Assembly (NCBI RefSeq): GCF_003171515.1
Contig: NC_089390.1
Span: forward strand, 8,374,274-8,438,273
Source of the DNA: Pyrenophora tritici-repentis
Lineage: Eukaryota > Ascomycota > Dothideomycetes > Pleosporales > Pleosporaceae
DNA length: 64,000 nt
Direction: 5' to 3'
Shown here: piece by piece, positions 33,753-44,666 of the stretch
Layout: each line of letters opens with the position of its first letter
Position numbering within the stretch: position 1 is the stretch's first letter
Translations under genes and position numbers: made by a program
Notes under the pieces: generated by a model
The model's database searches: none
The model's input: only the letters and a program-made list of their open reading frames with translations
Told to the model about the DNA's origin: nothing

Positions 33753-35093
33753 TAAATTGACACCTACGGCAGCTTGAGTGGGGAAGTTGGATGCTTGGCT
33801 TCAGTTTGGGGGTAGATGAAGAGCACCACGTCGCACGCGCGGAATTCTTCACTGTCATTCATTTTGTAGAGATATTTTGTGAAAAGCCTCCCTTGGAAAT
33901 ACATTATTTGGTTCTGTCCTTTTGCTCAAAATCATCCTGCGTCTCGTTAGCCCATTGCTCCCGTCGTCGTACAGTGAAGACCAGACTCATGCAGCATATG
34001 AAGCCTGTGCACAAAACAGCCGTCTTTACCGTAATACCTGCACATGCGGCTGGTTGCTACTAACATCGCTTTATTTGTCTGTTCATGTGTTGCTAGGGAA
34101 GGTTGTCCGCAAATTATCCGGGTACCTTAACCGTCCTGTCGGCAGCCCCCTACTCCCTCTATGCCATGCCAAACAACTTTGTGAACGCACAGCCCAACAG
34201 ATGTCTGACTGGCAGTTTCCACATCAAGCAACTATCATTTTCCATTGATCGCTGTACGCCTTGAGGGTTGATCCATGAACATCGTCTTTAGACGAGCGTC
34301 CTCATGCATGGGATCCGTGTGGCGGCCTGTGATTGGCCACACAGCGGTATACATGCTGAAGAGTGGATTGCCACATCGGAACACCTCCCGCGTTGGTAGT
34401 CGCGCGATACTTGGTCGTTGACCTGCCCGAAGTTAAGCAACTATCGGATGGGAGCTAATGTGCAGCGTCGGGCGACAACAATTCGCGATACACAGTAAAC
34501 GGCGGCCGGATGCGGTGCGACAGCCAGGCTTTCGTCCCAGTTAGTTAGCGAGCGTCGAAGAATAGCTAGCTGAGCTGTCCCAATGCATGGTACTCACGGT
34601 TCGTTATGTATGCGCCTCAGGTCCGGCAAGACGGATGGAACCGGCTACGTGCCATGGGAGCCTCTATTGCGTTCCAGCAGCTGGCCGAGATGCAAACGTC
34701 ATTTTAGGGTCCAAAGCGGCGGCTGCGGACAGAAGATGTGGACAATTTCGGCCTAGATAATGACATCCTCTTGTGTAGCGTTGACTTCTTTCATGACGGC
34801 GATGTGTGCGTAAATGCATGTGCCATGCTAACATAAACATGGCTCTCGTTCAACTCTTTTGCGTCCCGAGGTACTTTGAGTAGAATCGGAATGAGCATAA
34901 AATAGCCCAGCTCTGCACATATACGCATGTACGTAACGTGTAGCGTGAAGCCAATAATACAATCGACACGCGATGTCTTCGAATGCGGCTAGCGGCATCT
35001 ACTACGTCGCCTTGGCTCTACGTGTGGTGGGATCCCTCGTACAGGATTGCAGCAGACAGGCATCCTGTAACCTGCCATACGCGCCACCCGAAT
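33753..35093. other. Intergenic, xylanase to tyrosine phosphatase
   Basis: 1341 bp. No supported gene. A stretch near 34410-34490 contains a GAAGTTAAGC core and a GCCCGA/TCGGGC inverted repeat that faintly recall 5S rRNA, but it is too short and diverged to call. An in-frame ATG at 34983 could extend the phosphatase upstream. Confidence 0.5.
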
Positions 35094-36121
35094 ATGATCG
35101 AATTACAGACACCTCTCAAGAGCATACTCAACTTTCGCGATGTCGGCCAGTTTGTCAATGAGAACGCAGAAACAGTGTATTAAAAATGGTGCATTTGCAT
35201 CGCAATACAGCTAATCACTTTGCAGTCGTCTCCAAACCGGTCTGCTGTACCGAAGTGCGCGCCCTGGTATGTCTGCTGTGTGTATTGTCAATGATTAAGC
35301 TGAGCCGTATCAGACGAGGCCTCCTTTCAGGACAGACAAAGGCTGTTAAACGAGTACAGGGTGAAGAGCATCATTGATCTACGAACAAAGTGAGCTGGCC
35401 TACTTCAAACCATGCATCACCAACTTATCGTTGTAGAACAGAACACATTGAACAAGCACAAAAGCACGAGGCGAGGATTAAAGCCTCAGCAGCCGTACCC
35501 CAGACGAACAAGGATGTTGCAGAGCCTTTACAGATTACCGGCATTGACTATCACGAGATCAACTTCAATGGGTCGGCATTCTCTCGGATGCTCCTCTCCA
35601 AGCTCTCTTGGTTCGAGTTTTTCAAGCTGGCAGGTCTCATGATACTTGGGTACCGCAAGGACGCAATCAAGATTCTAGCACCTCATATGGAGGGCATGGG
35701 ATTAATTGGGTTGGCCCAGCAATCTTTGGATGTATGCACGCGCGAAGTCACGCAGGTCTTCGATCTGTTGGGAATCGAAGATAGTTGGCCAGTCCTAATT
35801 CATTGCACGCAGGGCAAGGACCGCACGGGGCTTATAGTGATGCTCGTCCTGTGGTTGCTTCAAGTCGACCAGGCAATCATTGACAAAGACTATCGACTAT
35901 CCGAGCCGGAACTGGAGCCAGAGATGGAGGGAAGACTAAAGGAGATGGCGTCAATTGGCTTGTCGGAGCAGTTTGCTGTCTGTCCCCCGGATGTGGTGAA
36001 CAGTACATACTCTCATATCGTGGAGAAGTACGGCAGTGTTGAGCAGTACTTGGAGAAAGCTGGTGTAGCCAAGAACAAAGTGGACTTTGTGAAGAAGAAG
36101 CTACGAGCGGATGCGTCGTAG
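35094..36121 (+). CDS. Tyrosine phosphatase family protein (Y_phosphatase3 type)
   Basis: Dual-specificity-like phosphatase of the fungal and bacterial Y_phosphatase3/Siw14-like group. Exons 35094-35176, 35226-35266, 35314-35389 and 35437-36121, with introns of 47-49 nt; 294 residues. The spliced N-terminus contains SILNFRDVGQFVNENAE, RLQTGLLYRSARPDEASFQD and VKSIIDLRTKTEH, all family signatures built across three introns. The active site is HCTQGKDRTGL (CX5R loop with Cys and Arg), followed by YRLSEPELEPEMEG. An upstream ATG at 34983 is in frame and would add 37 residues; I prefer 35094 because the family usually starts close to the NFRDVG motif. Substrate unknown. Confidence 0.87.
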
Positions 36122-36572
36122 GCGTGCCCCACCAATACTATCAAGTAAGCTTGGCGGAAATCACAATCTGCTCCTATCTGGACCACCTTTTGGCGTGCTC
36201 CTGGAAGGGCTAGGCCAGACGCAGAAGATAGATAGCAGACGGGAGACGGCAGACGGCAAACGACCGAAGAGATGGTGAGGCTGAGGTCAAGGTTGTTGTT
36301 GTCGAGGCATCAAAGCATGAGATGTTGTAACCACGTTATACTACGGTATGCTACACAACAATACTACTATGATACTATTGTGCATTGCCAATCTATGTAC
36401 ATCATCGCCAGCGGTGTGTTGTTGTCCAAGGTTTGGAGCTAGGCTTGGAGAGCACAACATCGGCAGGGGCAAGGGCGAGACCCTGGTGCGTCTTCGCTTA
36501 GATTCACCGCCGTTAAAGCGCTCTCTCCGCAACACGTACTTTCCATGTTGCAAAATTGCCCAGTGGTGCAGG
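36122..36572. other. Intergenic, phosphatase to sphingolipid methyltransferase
   Basis: 451 bp holding the 3' end of one gene and the promoter of the next. No feature recognised. Confidence 0.55.
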
Positions 36573-38303
36573 ATGAGCAGCAATACCTCCGAGGATAACT
36601 TTGAGTGGGTTGAGACGCCGCCGGCGCCCTCACCCACGACGCCCGAGTTCGACTGCGGCGTCAAGACAACGTCGGTAAGTTGCATGTGGGCTGGCTGGGT
36701 CAAAGTCAACAAAGACCCCGCCAGCCATTGAGCAGCGACATGGTGAGCCAGCACGCTGATAGTGGCCAAACAACAGTACCCGACCATTGCCAATGCTCCT
36801 CTGCCTGCAGAAGGTTCGGGCCGCGACTCGTTCAACAACTATGTTCTCATTTCGCTGCTGGTGGGCATCCCCGCCTACATCACATGGAGCTGGGGCATGG
36901 GCTTCAAGACGTGGGTCTTCCTAGCCCTTGTCCTGTGTCTGCCCATCCTGGGTCCCTTTTGGTGGCTCACGTCCGAATTCGCGCCCCGCAAGAACGAAAA
37001 GGCCAAACTGCCCGGCAAGCCCATTGAGCACTACCTCAAGTTTCACAAGGCCGAAGACCGTGACGCCTACTACGGCAAGAAGCAAATCCCCATCGAGACA
37101 TTCCAGGAAAAGTACTTTGACGGTGACATTGAGCTCAATGGCGACATGCTCGACATTCTCGAATGGCGTCACGACTGGTCCAAGCCCCGCTTCACCCTCG
37201 GACTGATCAAGCACTTCCTCTTTGGCATGATTCCCGAGATGATTGTCCACTCACGATCCCAAGGTCTGTACGACCCGAAACATGTCCACCAAGCTTGCAT
37301 ACTGACTCCACGCCAGACGAAGAGCAGGTACGCGACCACTACGACCGCGGTGACGACTTCTACGGCTGGTTCCTCGGTCCACGCATGATCTACACGTCGG
37401 GCATCATCTCCGACATCAACAAGGAAGAGAGCTTAGAGCAACTCCAGGATAACAAAATGTCTGTTGTTTGTGAGAAGATTGGCTTAAAAGAGGGCGAGAA
37501 GATGCTCGACATTGGCTGCGGATGGGGAACACTCACCAGGTTCGCTTCCGTCAACTACGGTGCGCATGTGACTGGTGTTACTCTTGGCCGTAATCAGACC
37601 GCGTGGGGCAACAATGGCCTCAGGAAGTCTGGAATCCAAGAGGACCAATCCAACATTCTCTGCATGGACTACCGCGACATACCACTCCCCCCCGGTGGCT
37701 ACAACAAAATCACCTGTCTCGAAATGGCCGAACACGTTGGTGTCCGCCACTTGAGCTCCTTCTTCCGCCAGGTTTACGACATGCTTGACGATGACGGTGT
37801 CTTCTTCCTCCAGATCGCTGGTCTCCGTAAAGCTTGGCAATTTGAGGACTTCACTTGGGGTCTCTTCATGAATAAGTACATTTTCCCTGGTGCCGACGCT
37901 TCTACCCCTCTCGGCTTCGTCATCGACACCCTTGAGGGTGCTGGCTTTGAAGTGAAGATGGTGGATACTATTGGTGTGCACTACTCCGCTACTCTCTGGC
38001 GCTGGTACCGTAACTGGCTCGCCAACAAGGACAAGGTCGTTGCCAAGTATGGCATCCGGTGGTTCAAGGTAGGCTCTTTGGTTTCATCTGTCGGGCTCTC
38101 AGAAGCTAACAATAGTCCAGATTTGGGAATACTTCCTCGCATATTCCACGATTGCTTCTCGCCAAGGTACCGCCACGTGCTTCCAAATCACTTGCGTCAA
38201 GAACCTCAACGCCGTCCACCGTATCGACGGTATTGAGACACAGTTCAGTCTATCTGCCGCTCTTGCTGCTAGCAGAGCGAAGCTTGCGGCGAAAGCGCAG
38301 TAA
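36573..38303 (+). CDS. Sphingolipid C9-methyltransferase
   Basis: Adds the C9 methyl branch to the sphingoid base of fungal glucosylceramides, using S-adenosylmethionine, in ER-derived membranes. Exons 36573-36674, 36777-37263, 37317-38068 and 38121-38303; introns of 102, 53 and 52 nt; 507 residues. Two hydrophobic segments near residues 55-100 (NNYVLISLLVGIPAYITW, WVFLALVLCLPILGPFWWL) anchor it. The methyltransferase part belongs to the cyclopropane-fatty-acid synthase fold: VRDHYDRGDDFYGWFLGPRM, SAM-binding LDIGCGWGTLTRFA, LGRNQTAWGN, LEMAEHVGVRH, and the C-terminal YSATLWRWYRNW. Length and the two-helix N-terminus match fungal Smt1 enzymes. Confidence 0.94.
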
Positions 38304-38949
38304 ACTCTCACATTCAACTACACGAGCTGCGTCATTTCATGGCCTTTGATTTAGCCTTTGATTTATTGGAAGATAGTGCCAAGCAGTTGAGACGATGAAT
38401 AAAACCAACGATATAGGATATGCCGATATGAAGGCGTCGAGCATCGTCAGCATGAGCTGAACCGAGAATAAGAAGTGGAAGAAGCTCGTCAGAGCTGATA
38501 CAATCCTGAATGACTGTCATCTCCCCGATGAATATAGAAACATATATGAAAAAATAAGACTACGATTATATATGGTCGTATTGTACGAACATCGAGTATT
38601 TTTGATGGAACATGTCTCTACACGGTGCTCGGTTATTTAATGCACACTGACTTTGGGATGATAAACTGCTCTAGTGTAAAATATCTCTGGATACGGTAGG
38701 CTAACAATAGTCTGGAAAGCTTAATCGATAATAACTACGTACGTGGGAAATAGAACCATGCTTCATGATTGTTGCGTGTACGTAAATTTACCAAGATGCC
38801 CCACGGTATTTGACTCATCAATCCACTATTCTTATCCAACGCCACGCTCCACTTCCACTTACCAAACTGAACGCATATGTAATTATGTATAGTTATATCC
38901 CAACATATTTGACTTCCATTCATCATCAGCCAATCAGAGCAGAGTACCG
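38304..38949. other. Intergenic, upstream of the tRNA locus
   Basis: 646 bp, AT-rich after 38520. No gene or repeat recognised. Confidence 0.55.
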
Positions 38950-39124
38950 GGTGGTATGGTCTAGTGGTATGACGTCGCGTTGTGGCTGGCGGAGAGCATT
39001 GAAAGTTCTCCTGATCCAGATCCGCGCCAGCCTGGGTTCGAGTACGTTTGAATTCCTCTTAGATTAAGTCGGTTTTACTGAGACATTGCAAATGCTAATA
39101 TGTCTAAAGTTCCCAGTACCGCCA
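38950..39124 (+). tRNA. tRNA-His (GTG) with anticodon-loop intron and a second interruption in the T-loop
   Basis: The 5' acceptor strand GGTGGTA (38950-38956) pairs with TACCGCC (39117-39123) with one G-T wobble; A39124 is the discriminator. The D-arm (GTC/GAC) and box A TGGTCTAGTGG fit consensus. Anticodon GTG is 38982-38984 with T before and G after. A canonical intron follows position 37 (38986-39021, 36 nt). The T-stem CTGGG (39032-39036) pairs with CCCAG only at 39112-39116, because 68 bp (39042-39109) interrupt the T-loop. Removing them leaves the 7-nt loop TTCGATT. The insert starts GTACGT, has GCTAAT near its end and finishes AAAG, like the mRNA introns of this window. One mismatch remains in the anticodon stem (27-43). 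Whether it makes a mature tRNA is open. Confidence 0.75.
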
Positions 39125-39138
39125 ATATTGCGACATAA

Positions 39139-39146
39139 TTTTTTTT
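39139..39146 (+). terminator. T8 run, RNA polymerase III terminator
   Basis: Eight T residues 15 bp after the tRNA-His discriminator base. A run of only four T lies inside the T-loop insert (39073-39076), probably too weak to stop Pol III in fungi. Confidence 0.7.
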
Positions 39147-39329
39147 GCTCTAGTATTTTCATACTTGGAATTCAAGTATACCATCTCTTTTTTTTATAAA
39201 TATAGGTGCTAAGAGTCTGTCTCATAGGCAAATAATAATTTTAGAACCAGGCATTTCTAGCAGCCGTATGGTCAACCGACTACTCAAGGCATACCCCAAG
39301 TAGATACAAATTAATCCTAATATCCAACC

Positions 39330-40694
39330 TTACGCCCCTTTCCATCCAGACTGCTCTAGCACAGCCAATCTCCGCCCTATACTCCCAAAGCAGACGCAGC
39401 TACAAAACAAGACACTACCCACCCACGTCACCACAGCCAGGCTCTCGTAGCTGATCATGCCAGCAAAAAACTCTTGCCCCATTGGCGCTACTGTGCTAGG
39501 CCTGCCCTGCATGTGTGTACTATCACTCATAGACGGGACTTGTGTGGCATTTGTGGTAGGTGGTAAGGAGGGAGAAGGAAGTACATTCGGGTTCGAGAGG
39601 AAGATGAATGAGGTGAGGATGGAGGTTACAGTGAGCGAGACGGAAAGCCCTGGTTTTGAACGGTCGAGAATATACCAGAGGGCTGGGTTTACGAGGGCGA
39701 GGGTGAGAGTCAGCTGGAGAGTAGACTGCCAGGGAAGTCGTCGCTGTGGAAGACGAATTAGCGCATGTTTCCACGATTGATGGATTGCCATGGGAAAGAG
39801 TAGAGTGTGACATACGATTGCAAATGCGATGCCTAGAAAAGCAGCCACGCTCCTCACAACATCGTTGATCTGCTCGCTGATGGGCGAGTCGTGCGTTTCC
39901 ACCTCCTTCTCGTCGGTCTGACTGGCCCGCTTCTGCACGTCCCATACAAGGTCAACATATGGTAGCAGACTGCCCAGCGCGACACCAAACAACCCCCAGC
40001 TTGCAAGGTAGGTCCGGCTCTCGCGACCGACGCCATCAACGTGCACCGGCGCCAATTGCCGAGTTTCGTGCAGGTGCGAGACAATGATGCCGTAGATGAC
40101 GCCAAAAGCATAGAGGGCGGCGAGCTTGCCTAGAATGACGGCATACTTCCAGATGCCCCGTCGCGGTTGTCTGGCAGTGTGGTCATGTGCCTTTCCCTCG
40201 GTCTGGCGTGTGCTTGCTACTCCCCTGGCCTGGTTCTTGAGACTCCGACCGCCATCAGGACTGCCCATACCAGGCTCGTAGGCGTGAAAGCCCATGGCCA
40301 TGTGCGCGGGCGTCTCTGCGCCCGTCCCCCACGGCGTTTCCGCCATGCTCTGGTCCCCGGTTGTACTCTCGCCCGTCTCGTCGTAGATGCCAGACAAGGT
40401 GCTGCTCATGTTCAACACGCTCTTGTTCCGCGGCGGCAGGGTCCTTTCGCGCTCCGCCTCTTCCGATTCGTCATTGCGCGAGTTGCACGTTCTCAGCAGA
40501 CGTGCGTTGAGCTGAGCGAGGAAGTCGGCTGATCCGCGGTTCTCGCGTGCGCTGGGCGGCGTGGATTGCAAAAAGTCGTGTGTTGGTGAATGCGCAGCGT
40601 CCTTGTACGAGTCGAAGTGGCGGCGCGGGACGGGGCGGTGAATGTGCAGCGGAGCTTGTGCCGCATTCATCTTCGAAGGAGCGTCTTCTGCCAT
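39330..40694 (-). CDS. INSIG-domain membrane protein
   Basis: Fungal relative of insulin-induced gene proteins, which sit in the ER and control HMG-CoA reductase or SREBP in sterol regulation. Exon 1 is 39816-40694 and exon 2 39330-39743; the 72-nt intron (39744-39815) is in frame without a stop, but has GTATGT, GCTAAT and CACAG signals, and splicing joins FAI to RRLPWQSTLQLTLTLALVNP, a family signature. 430 residues: a long disordered N-terminal part (1-165), then about six hydrophobic segments, including YAVILGKLAALYAFGVIYG, WGLFGVALGSLLPYVDLVWD, PALWYILDRSKPG and WVGSVLFCSCVCFGSIGR. Exact target in this organism is inferred from the family. Confidence 0.88.
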   Translation of the reverse strand: MAEDAPSKMNAAQAPLHIHRPVPRRHFDSYKDAAHSPTHDFLQSTPPSARENRGSADFLAQLNARLLRTCNSRNDESEEAERERTLPPRNKSVLNMSSTLSGIYDETGESTTGDQSMAETPWGTGAETPAHMAMGFHAYEPGMGSPDGGRSLKNQARGVASTRQTEGKAHDHTARQPRRGIWKYAVILGKLAALYAFGVIYGIIVSHLHETRQLAPVHVDGVGRESRTYLASWGLFGVALGSLLPYVDLVWDVQKRASQTDEKEVETHDSPISEQINDVVRSVAAFLGIAFAIVCHTLLFPMAIHQSWKHALIRLPQRRLPWQSTLQLTLTLALVNPALWYILDRSKPGLSVSLTVTSILTSFIFLSNPNVLPSPSLPPTTNATQVPSMSDSTHMQGRPSTVAPMGQEFFAGMISYESLAVVTWVGSVLFCSCVCFGSIGRRLAVLEQSGWKGA

Positions 40695-41530
40695 TGCTGC
40701 GCTTCAGTCCCGTCTGAACAGGCTATGTACCTTGCGCCAACTTCTATCTAATGGCCACGGCCCCAACCCTGTGGTTGCTCTCGCCTACAGCAGCTTTGAT
40801 CGTAATATGGGAAGCGACCGTGGGGAAGAAAAGATGGCGAACAAAGTGCAGGGACGCTACAGTGATAGACCCATCCGCCTCACTCGTACAGATTGTTGCT
40901 TATTGCTGTGGAATGGGACTAGAAATGACCTCTAATACCGAGTCAGTGCACGTGTCACGAGTTCTGAATGACTGCGCTCGGCCTTATACTGGAGCCTGGC
41001 AAACCCTACCCTCGTATCGGCAATCAAATTGAGTAGGTGGGTGGGGAATCTGCAAAGCTGCAATGAGGGGATGCTGCATCATATGCAAGCTAGTATGTTA
41101 AGCTGACGTTGTTGGGCAGTCTGCTTGCATGTGCCCTGAGATCTGAGATGACTTTCATGTGAAGATCGGCCGACTCTGGTGGGTCCGACCAACCTCGTCC
41201 GCATCCTCAACACTTCAAGCTGCGACTGGCATCGTACATGTTTCATTATATGTACGCGGCTACCCCGAATGGATATTGATGCTACTACTGTACACAGGAT
41301 CCTGGCCCATTGCGTAAACAATATCTCACCCACTACGACTGTCAGATGCTGTCTTGTACGCACATGCCAAGGAACCCGCTTTTGCTCTCCGTCCCCAACT
41401 GCAACAGACTACAGCACTAATTGCTCAGGACCCTATGCACCTTTTTGCCCTTGTACCCTGTATGTTCGTAGCGTCATCAAGTGCCTTGTTGCCACCCCTG
41501 GTCATGTTGCCCACTACTTGTCACCCGCGC
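40695..41530. other. Intergenic, upstream of INSIG gene and downstream of eIF2 gamma
   Basis: 836 bp between two minus-strand genes. It holds the INSIG promoter and the eIF2 gamma 3' end. Short frames on both strands are unconvincing. Confidence 0.55.
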
Positions 41531-43235
41531 TCAATCGACGATAGGTTGGAGGATGTTACCACTGTGGACTTTGTAAGCGCATGTGTAGAAGTGGACGCGC
41601 AGTGAAACTTACGCTACAATATTGGCCCAGCCGATGAGGCGCCAGTGCTTTTCGATACGTCGGGACAGGGCTACCTTCTCACCGATCTCTGTGCATGCGG
41701 GTGAGGTCAGGGATAGGCGTGCGGCATCAGCCTTGACAGCGATAACCTTGGCACCAGTAGCGGTTGAACCGATGTTGACCATCTAAGCGAGTGAGCACCG
41801 ATCTGCTGCCATTTTGGTATTCTACTTACAAGGACTTCGTTCTTTGCAAGCTTGGCCACCTTGGCCTGCTTGCCGTCGGCCGTCTTCACGCCGAGTAGTC
41901 TGCGGAGAAGGAAGTAGTTGACCTCAAGTTCAGTGTAGATATTCGGCAGGTGGCCACGAAGACCCAGGACGAAGCCGACAAGACGATCCGCACGGCACAG
42001 CGTAGGATCGACGCGTGTACCGACACCTGCCACGTGTTAGTCGAGCTGCAGATTATCGGGTCCAAATATGGCGGCCTACCAATCAATCCTCCCGGAACCG
42101 CAAACTTCAGATCGTTGTGCTCAGCAAATAGAGATACTACTCTTGAGAAGATGGGCTTGCACTGAATCTTTCCAGCGCTGTCTTTTGATACAATGCCGGG
42201 CCTGATTTCAATCTCGTCTCCCAGCTTCAGCACACCAGTCAAAATACTGCCACCAGCAACACCACCCTTCAGCTCGTCAATCTCAGCACCGGGCTTGTTG
42301 ACGTCGAATGATCGAATGACAATCATGTGTGGCTTTGCAGAGAAATCTCGTACTGGGACGGGGATTTTGCTGATGAGATGCTCGTTGATGGCGTCAATGT
42401 TGAACTTCAACTGCGCCGAGATGGGAATGATGGGCGAGCCATCAGCCACGGTTCCTCGAATGAATTTGAGGATCGACTCGTAGTGCGACGCAGCGCTGTC
42501 TTCCCGCATCAGGTCGACTTTGTTCTGGAGAATAATGATGTGGTTCAGCTTCATGATCTCGATAGCGGCAAGATGTTCACTGGTCTGCGGCTGCGGGCAA
42601 GTTTCATTTCCGGCAATGAGCAACAGCGCAGCATCCATGACGGCAGCACCTGATAACATGGTGCTCATGAGAATATCGTGACCGGGACAGTCGACAAAGG
42701 AGACGTGGCGCTTGAGTCGGTATCGTCCTCCGCATCCCTCACGCTCACAGGCCGGATCGACCTCCTTGTCGCTCTTGTATGACCGATAGCATGTAGGACG
42801 CGGGCACTCTACGTTGTCGCATTGGTAGATCTTCGCGTTCGCGTAACCAAGCTTGATGGTGATATTCCTTTCGAGTTCGTTCTTGAAACGAACAGTCTGT
42901 ACGCCGGAAATGGCCTTTACTACGGTACTCTTTCCGTGGGCCACGTGGCCAATTGTTCCAATGTTAATTGTAGCTTGACGGGAGATGATCTCAGGCGACA
43001 ATGGGTTAAGCGTCGTAAGGTCGAGGGTGCTTGGATCTGGTTGCTCGCTTTGTGCGAATTAGTTCTTGTACAGCAGAGCGGCTCATTGAGAAACCTACGG
43101 GAGCTCTGGACGTTCTACAGGCGCCGCCGGTTCCCGGCCCTTCTTGAGTGCAGACTTTGGCTTCGTCTCCTCAATCTCCTCTTGTTCGGACATGCTCTCC
43201 TCATCGCGGTGCTCGTGGTCGGACTCGGACTCCAT
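41531..43235 (-). CDS. GCD11: Translation initiation factor eIF2 gamma subunit
   Basis: GTP-binding core of eIF2, which carries Met-tRNAi to the 40S ribosome. Five exons on the minus strand: 43099-43235, 42080-43047, 41830-42026, 41613-41782 and 41531-41561; 500 residues. GTPase motifs: G1 [10 protein letters not shown]3 DCPGHD, G4 NKVDL, plus the zinc-ribbon-like insert [18 protein letters not shown] ... CEREGCGG typical of eIF2 gamma. The C-terminus [13 protein letters not shown] is followed by what looks like a TAA at 41609, but this TAA lies inside a GTAAGT donor. Splicing (41562-41612) adds a 31-nt exon coding GNILQPIVD, matching the family ending. Confidence 0.95.
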
Positions 43236-44666
43236 GCTGGGCAGTCTGGGTGAAGGTATCAAGGGCTTGGTAGTATTGTAGCGCAAGACCGAGATTGTGC
43301 AGTTTCGATATGTCGTGGCGATTGTTGTAGGTTTGACTTAGCGACGACAACTTCCCACTTCAAATCCCACACAAAGTGACTCAAACCCTAGCCAACCGTC
43401 AGTGGTGGCGGGGCTGTGCCAAGTCACTAGTCGTCGGCGAAAGGTTCCGCCGATTATTGAATAAAACTCCTCTCGGCCCCGTCCTTTCTTCCAATCTCCA
43501 TTGAACAACGCAAAAAATTGCACACTCACGAAAAGCATTTTCTTTGGAGAGACCCATCGTCTACGGACGGTGTGAGGTTTCCATGAGAACGAAAACCGTC
43601 TGTGAAGTGGAGAATACAATGGCTGATCTTGGGTGCGGTTTCTCCCTGCTTTTGCAATGGGAGAGAGCGCAATGATCGGTCGTACATATATGTAATATGT
43701 GACACTATAAGTTTGCAGGCACCTACCGCAATCTGTGTGAGCCAGCCCTGTTGTCGAGATCGTGTCGCCAGAGATACAGAGGGAATGGGCGTCCCAGTTT
43801 ATACCTTCGTTGTCGGGTGGTTGGGCCAGCGAGCTTAACTATGTTGCGTCTAGGGACTTGTGGTTCATTACTGGTGCTACTGTCATGTTGCTCTACACAT
43901 ACTGGATATCGTCGCCATGGTCCAACTCTTCGAGAATTTGGTGAAATGCTGCGCTGCACCTATGACGTCCTCTTGTATGACCTTTGTTGTTCCTGTTCAG
44001 AACGGAGAAGAGTTCATAGTAGTAGTTTTAGGGTACTTGGTGTGACTTTCTTATATGACTACATGTTCTTATATCTCAAAGGGCCTTGAACACTTTTCTA
44101 TGTGTCGTTTTGAGCCCCGAAAGTGATTTCTCGCCCCAAAGCTCACAACACCTCTGAGAGCACATACAAGAGGCTTTGAGGGCGGAGCATTGGCAGTCCT
44201 TGTAAGTATACGAAGTCACGCGTCTGCGGCTGTCTCCGGTTGTCTTAATGAGGTCTTCAAGGCGGGCAAGGGCAGATATGACGAATCTCGCTGCAAACCT
44301 TACACTGCCTTTCTATATGATAGAGAGCTTGAACTATCCGGTAATTCCGCAGCCCGTAAGAGGTACTTGCTTCCTGAGGTGTGGCGGTGCGAGCCATGAT
44401 CGCCCTGATGCCTCTGTTGAGTTCCCTGCGTCGGCTAGAACGGGGGCAGATCGGCACGGCGGGTGTAACTCCACACGAAACCTTGCGCACGCTTGTGTAC
44501 TAGCACTGCGACTGTCGAGAGTTGCTATGACATCATCGTCTTCATCGTCATTTAGCCATGAAGGGTGCCGCAGTCAGTAAGCTTTGCAGGTGTTTGGCTA
44601 ACCACCAACATTCCTACGATATTTGTATACCCCAAGAACAGTGCTCCGTTGTTTATCGCCCTCACC
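43236..44666. promoter_or_regulatory. Divergent spacer between eIF2 gamma and EIS1
   Basis: 1431 bp between start codons pointing apart. Frames up to 112 codons have no protein-like features. No RNA gene or repeat recognised. The size leaves room for two separate promoters. Confidence 0.45.

Noticed and set aside
34395..34500. Possible 5S rRNA gene or fragment (GAAGTTAAGC core, GGATGGG-like block)
   Set aside because: Spacing between the blocks is far too short, and the outer helix does not pair convincingly; at best a decayed fragment.
41609..41611. TAA as the true stop of eIF2 gamma
   Set aside because: It lies in a GTAAGT donor, and the spliced version restores the conserved family ending and a coding length divisible by three.
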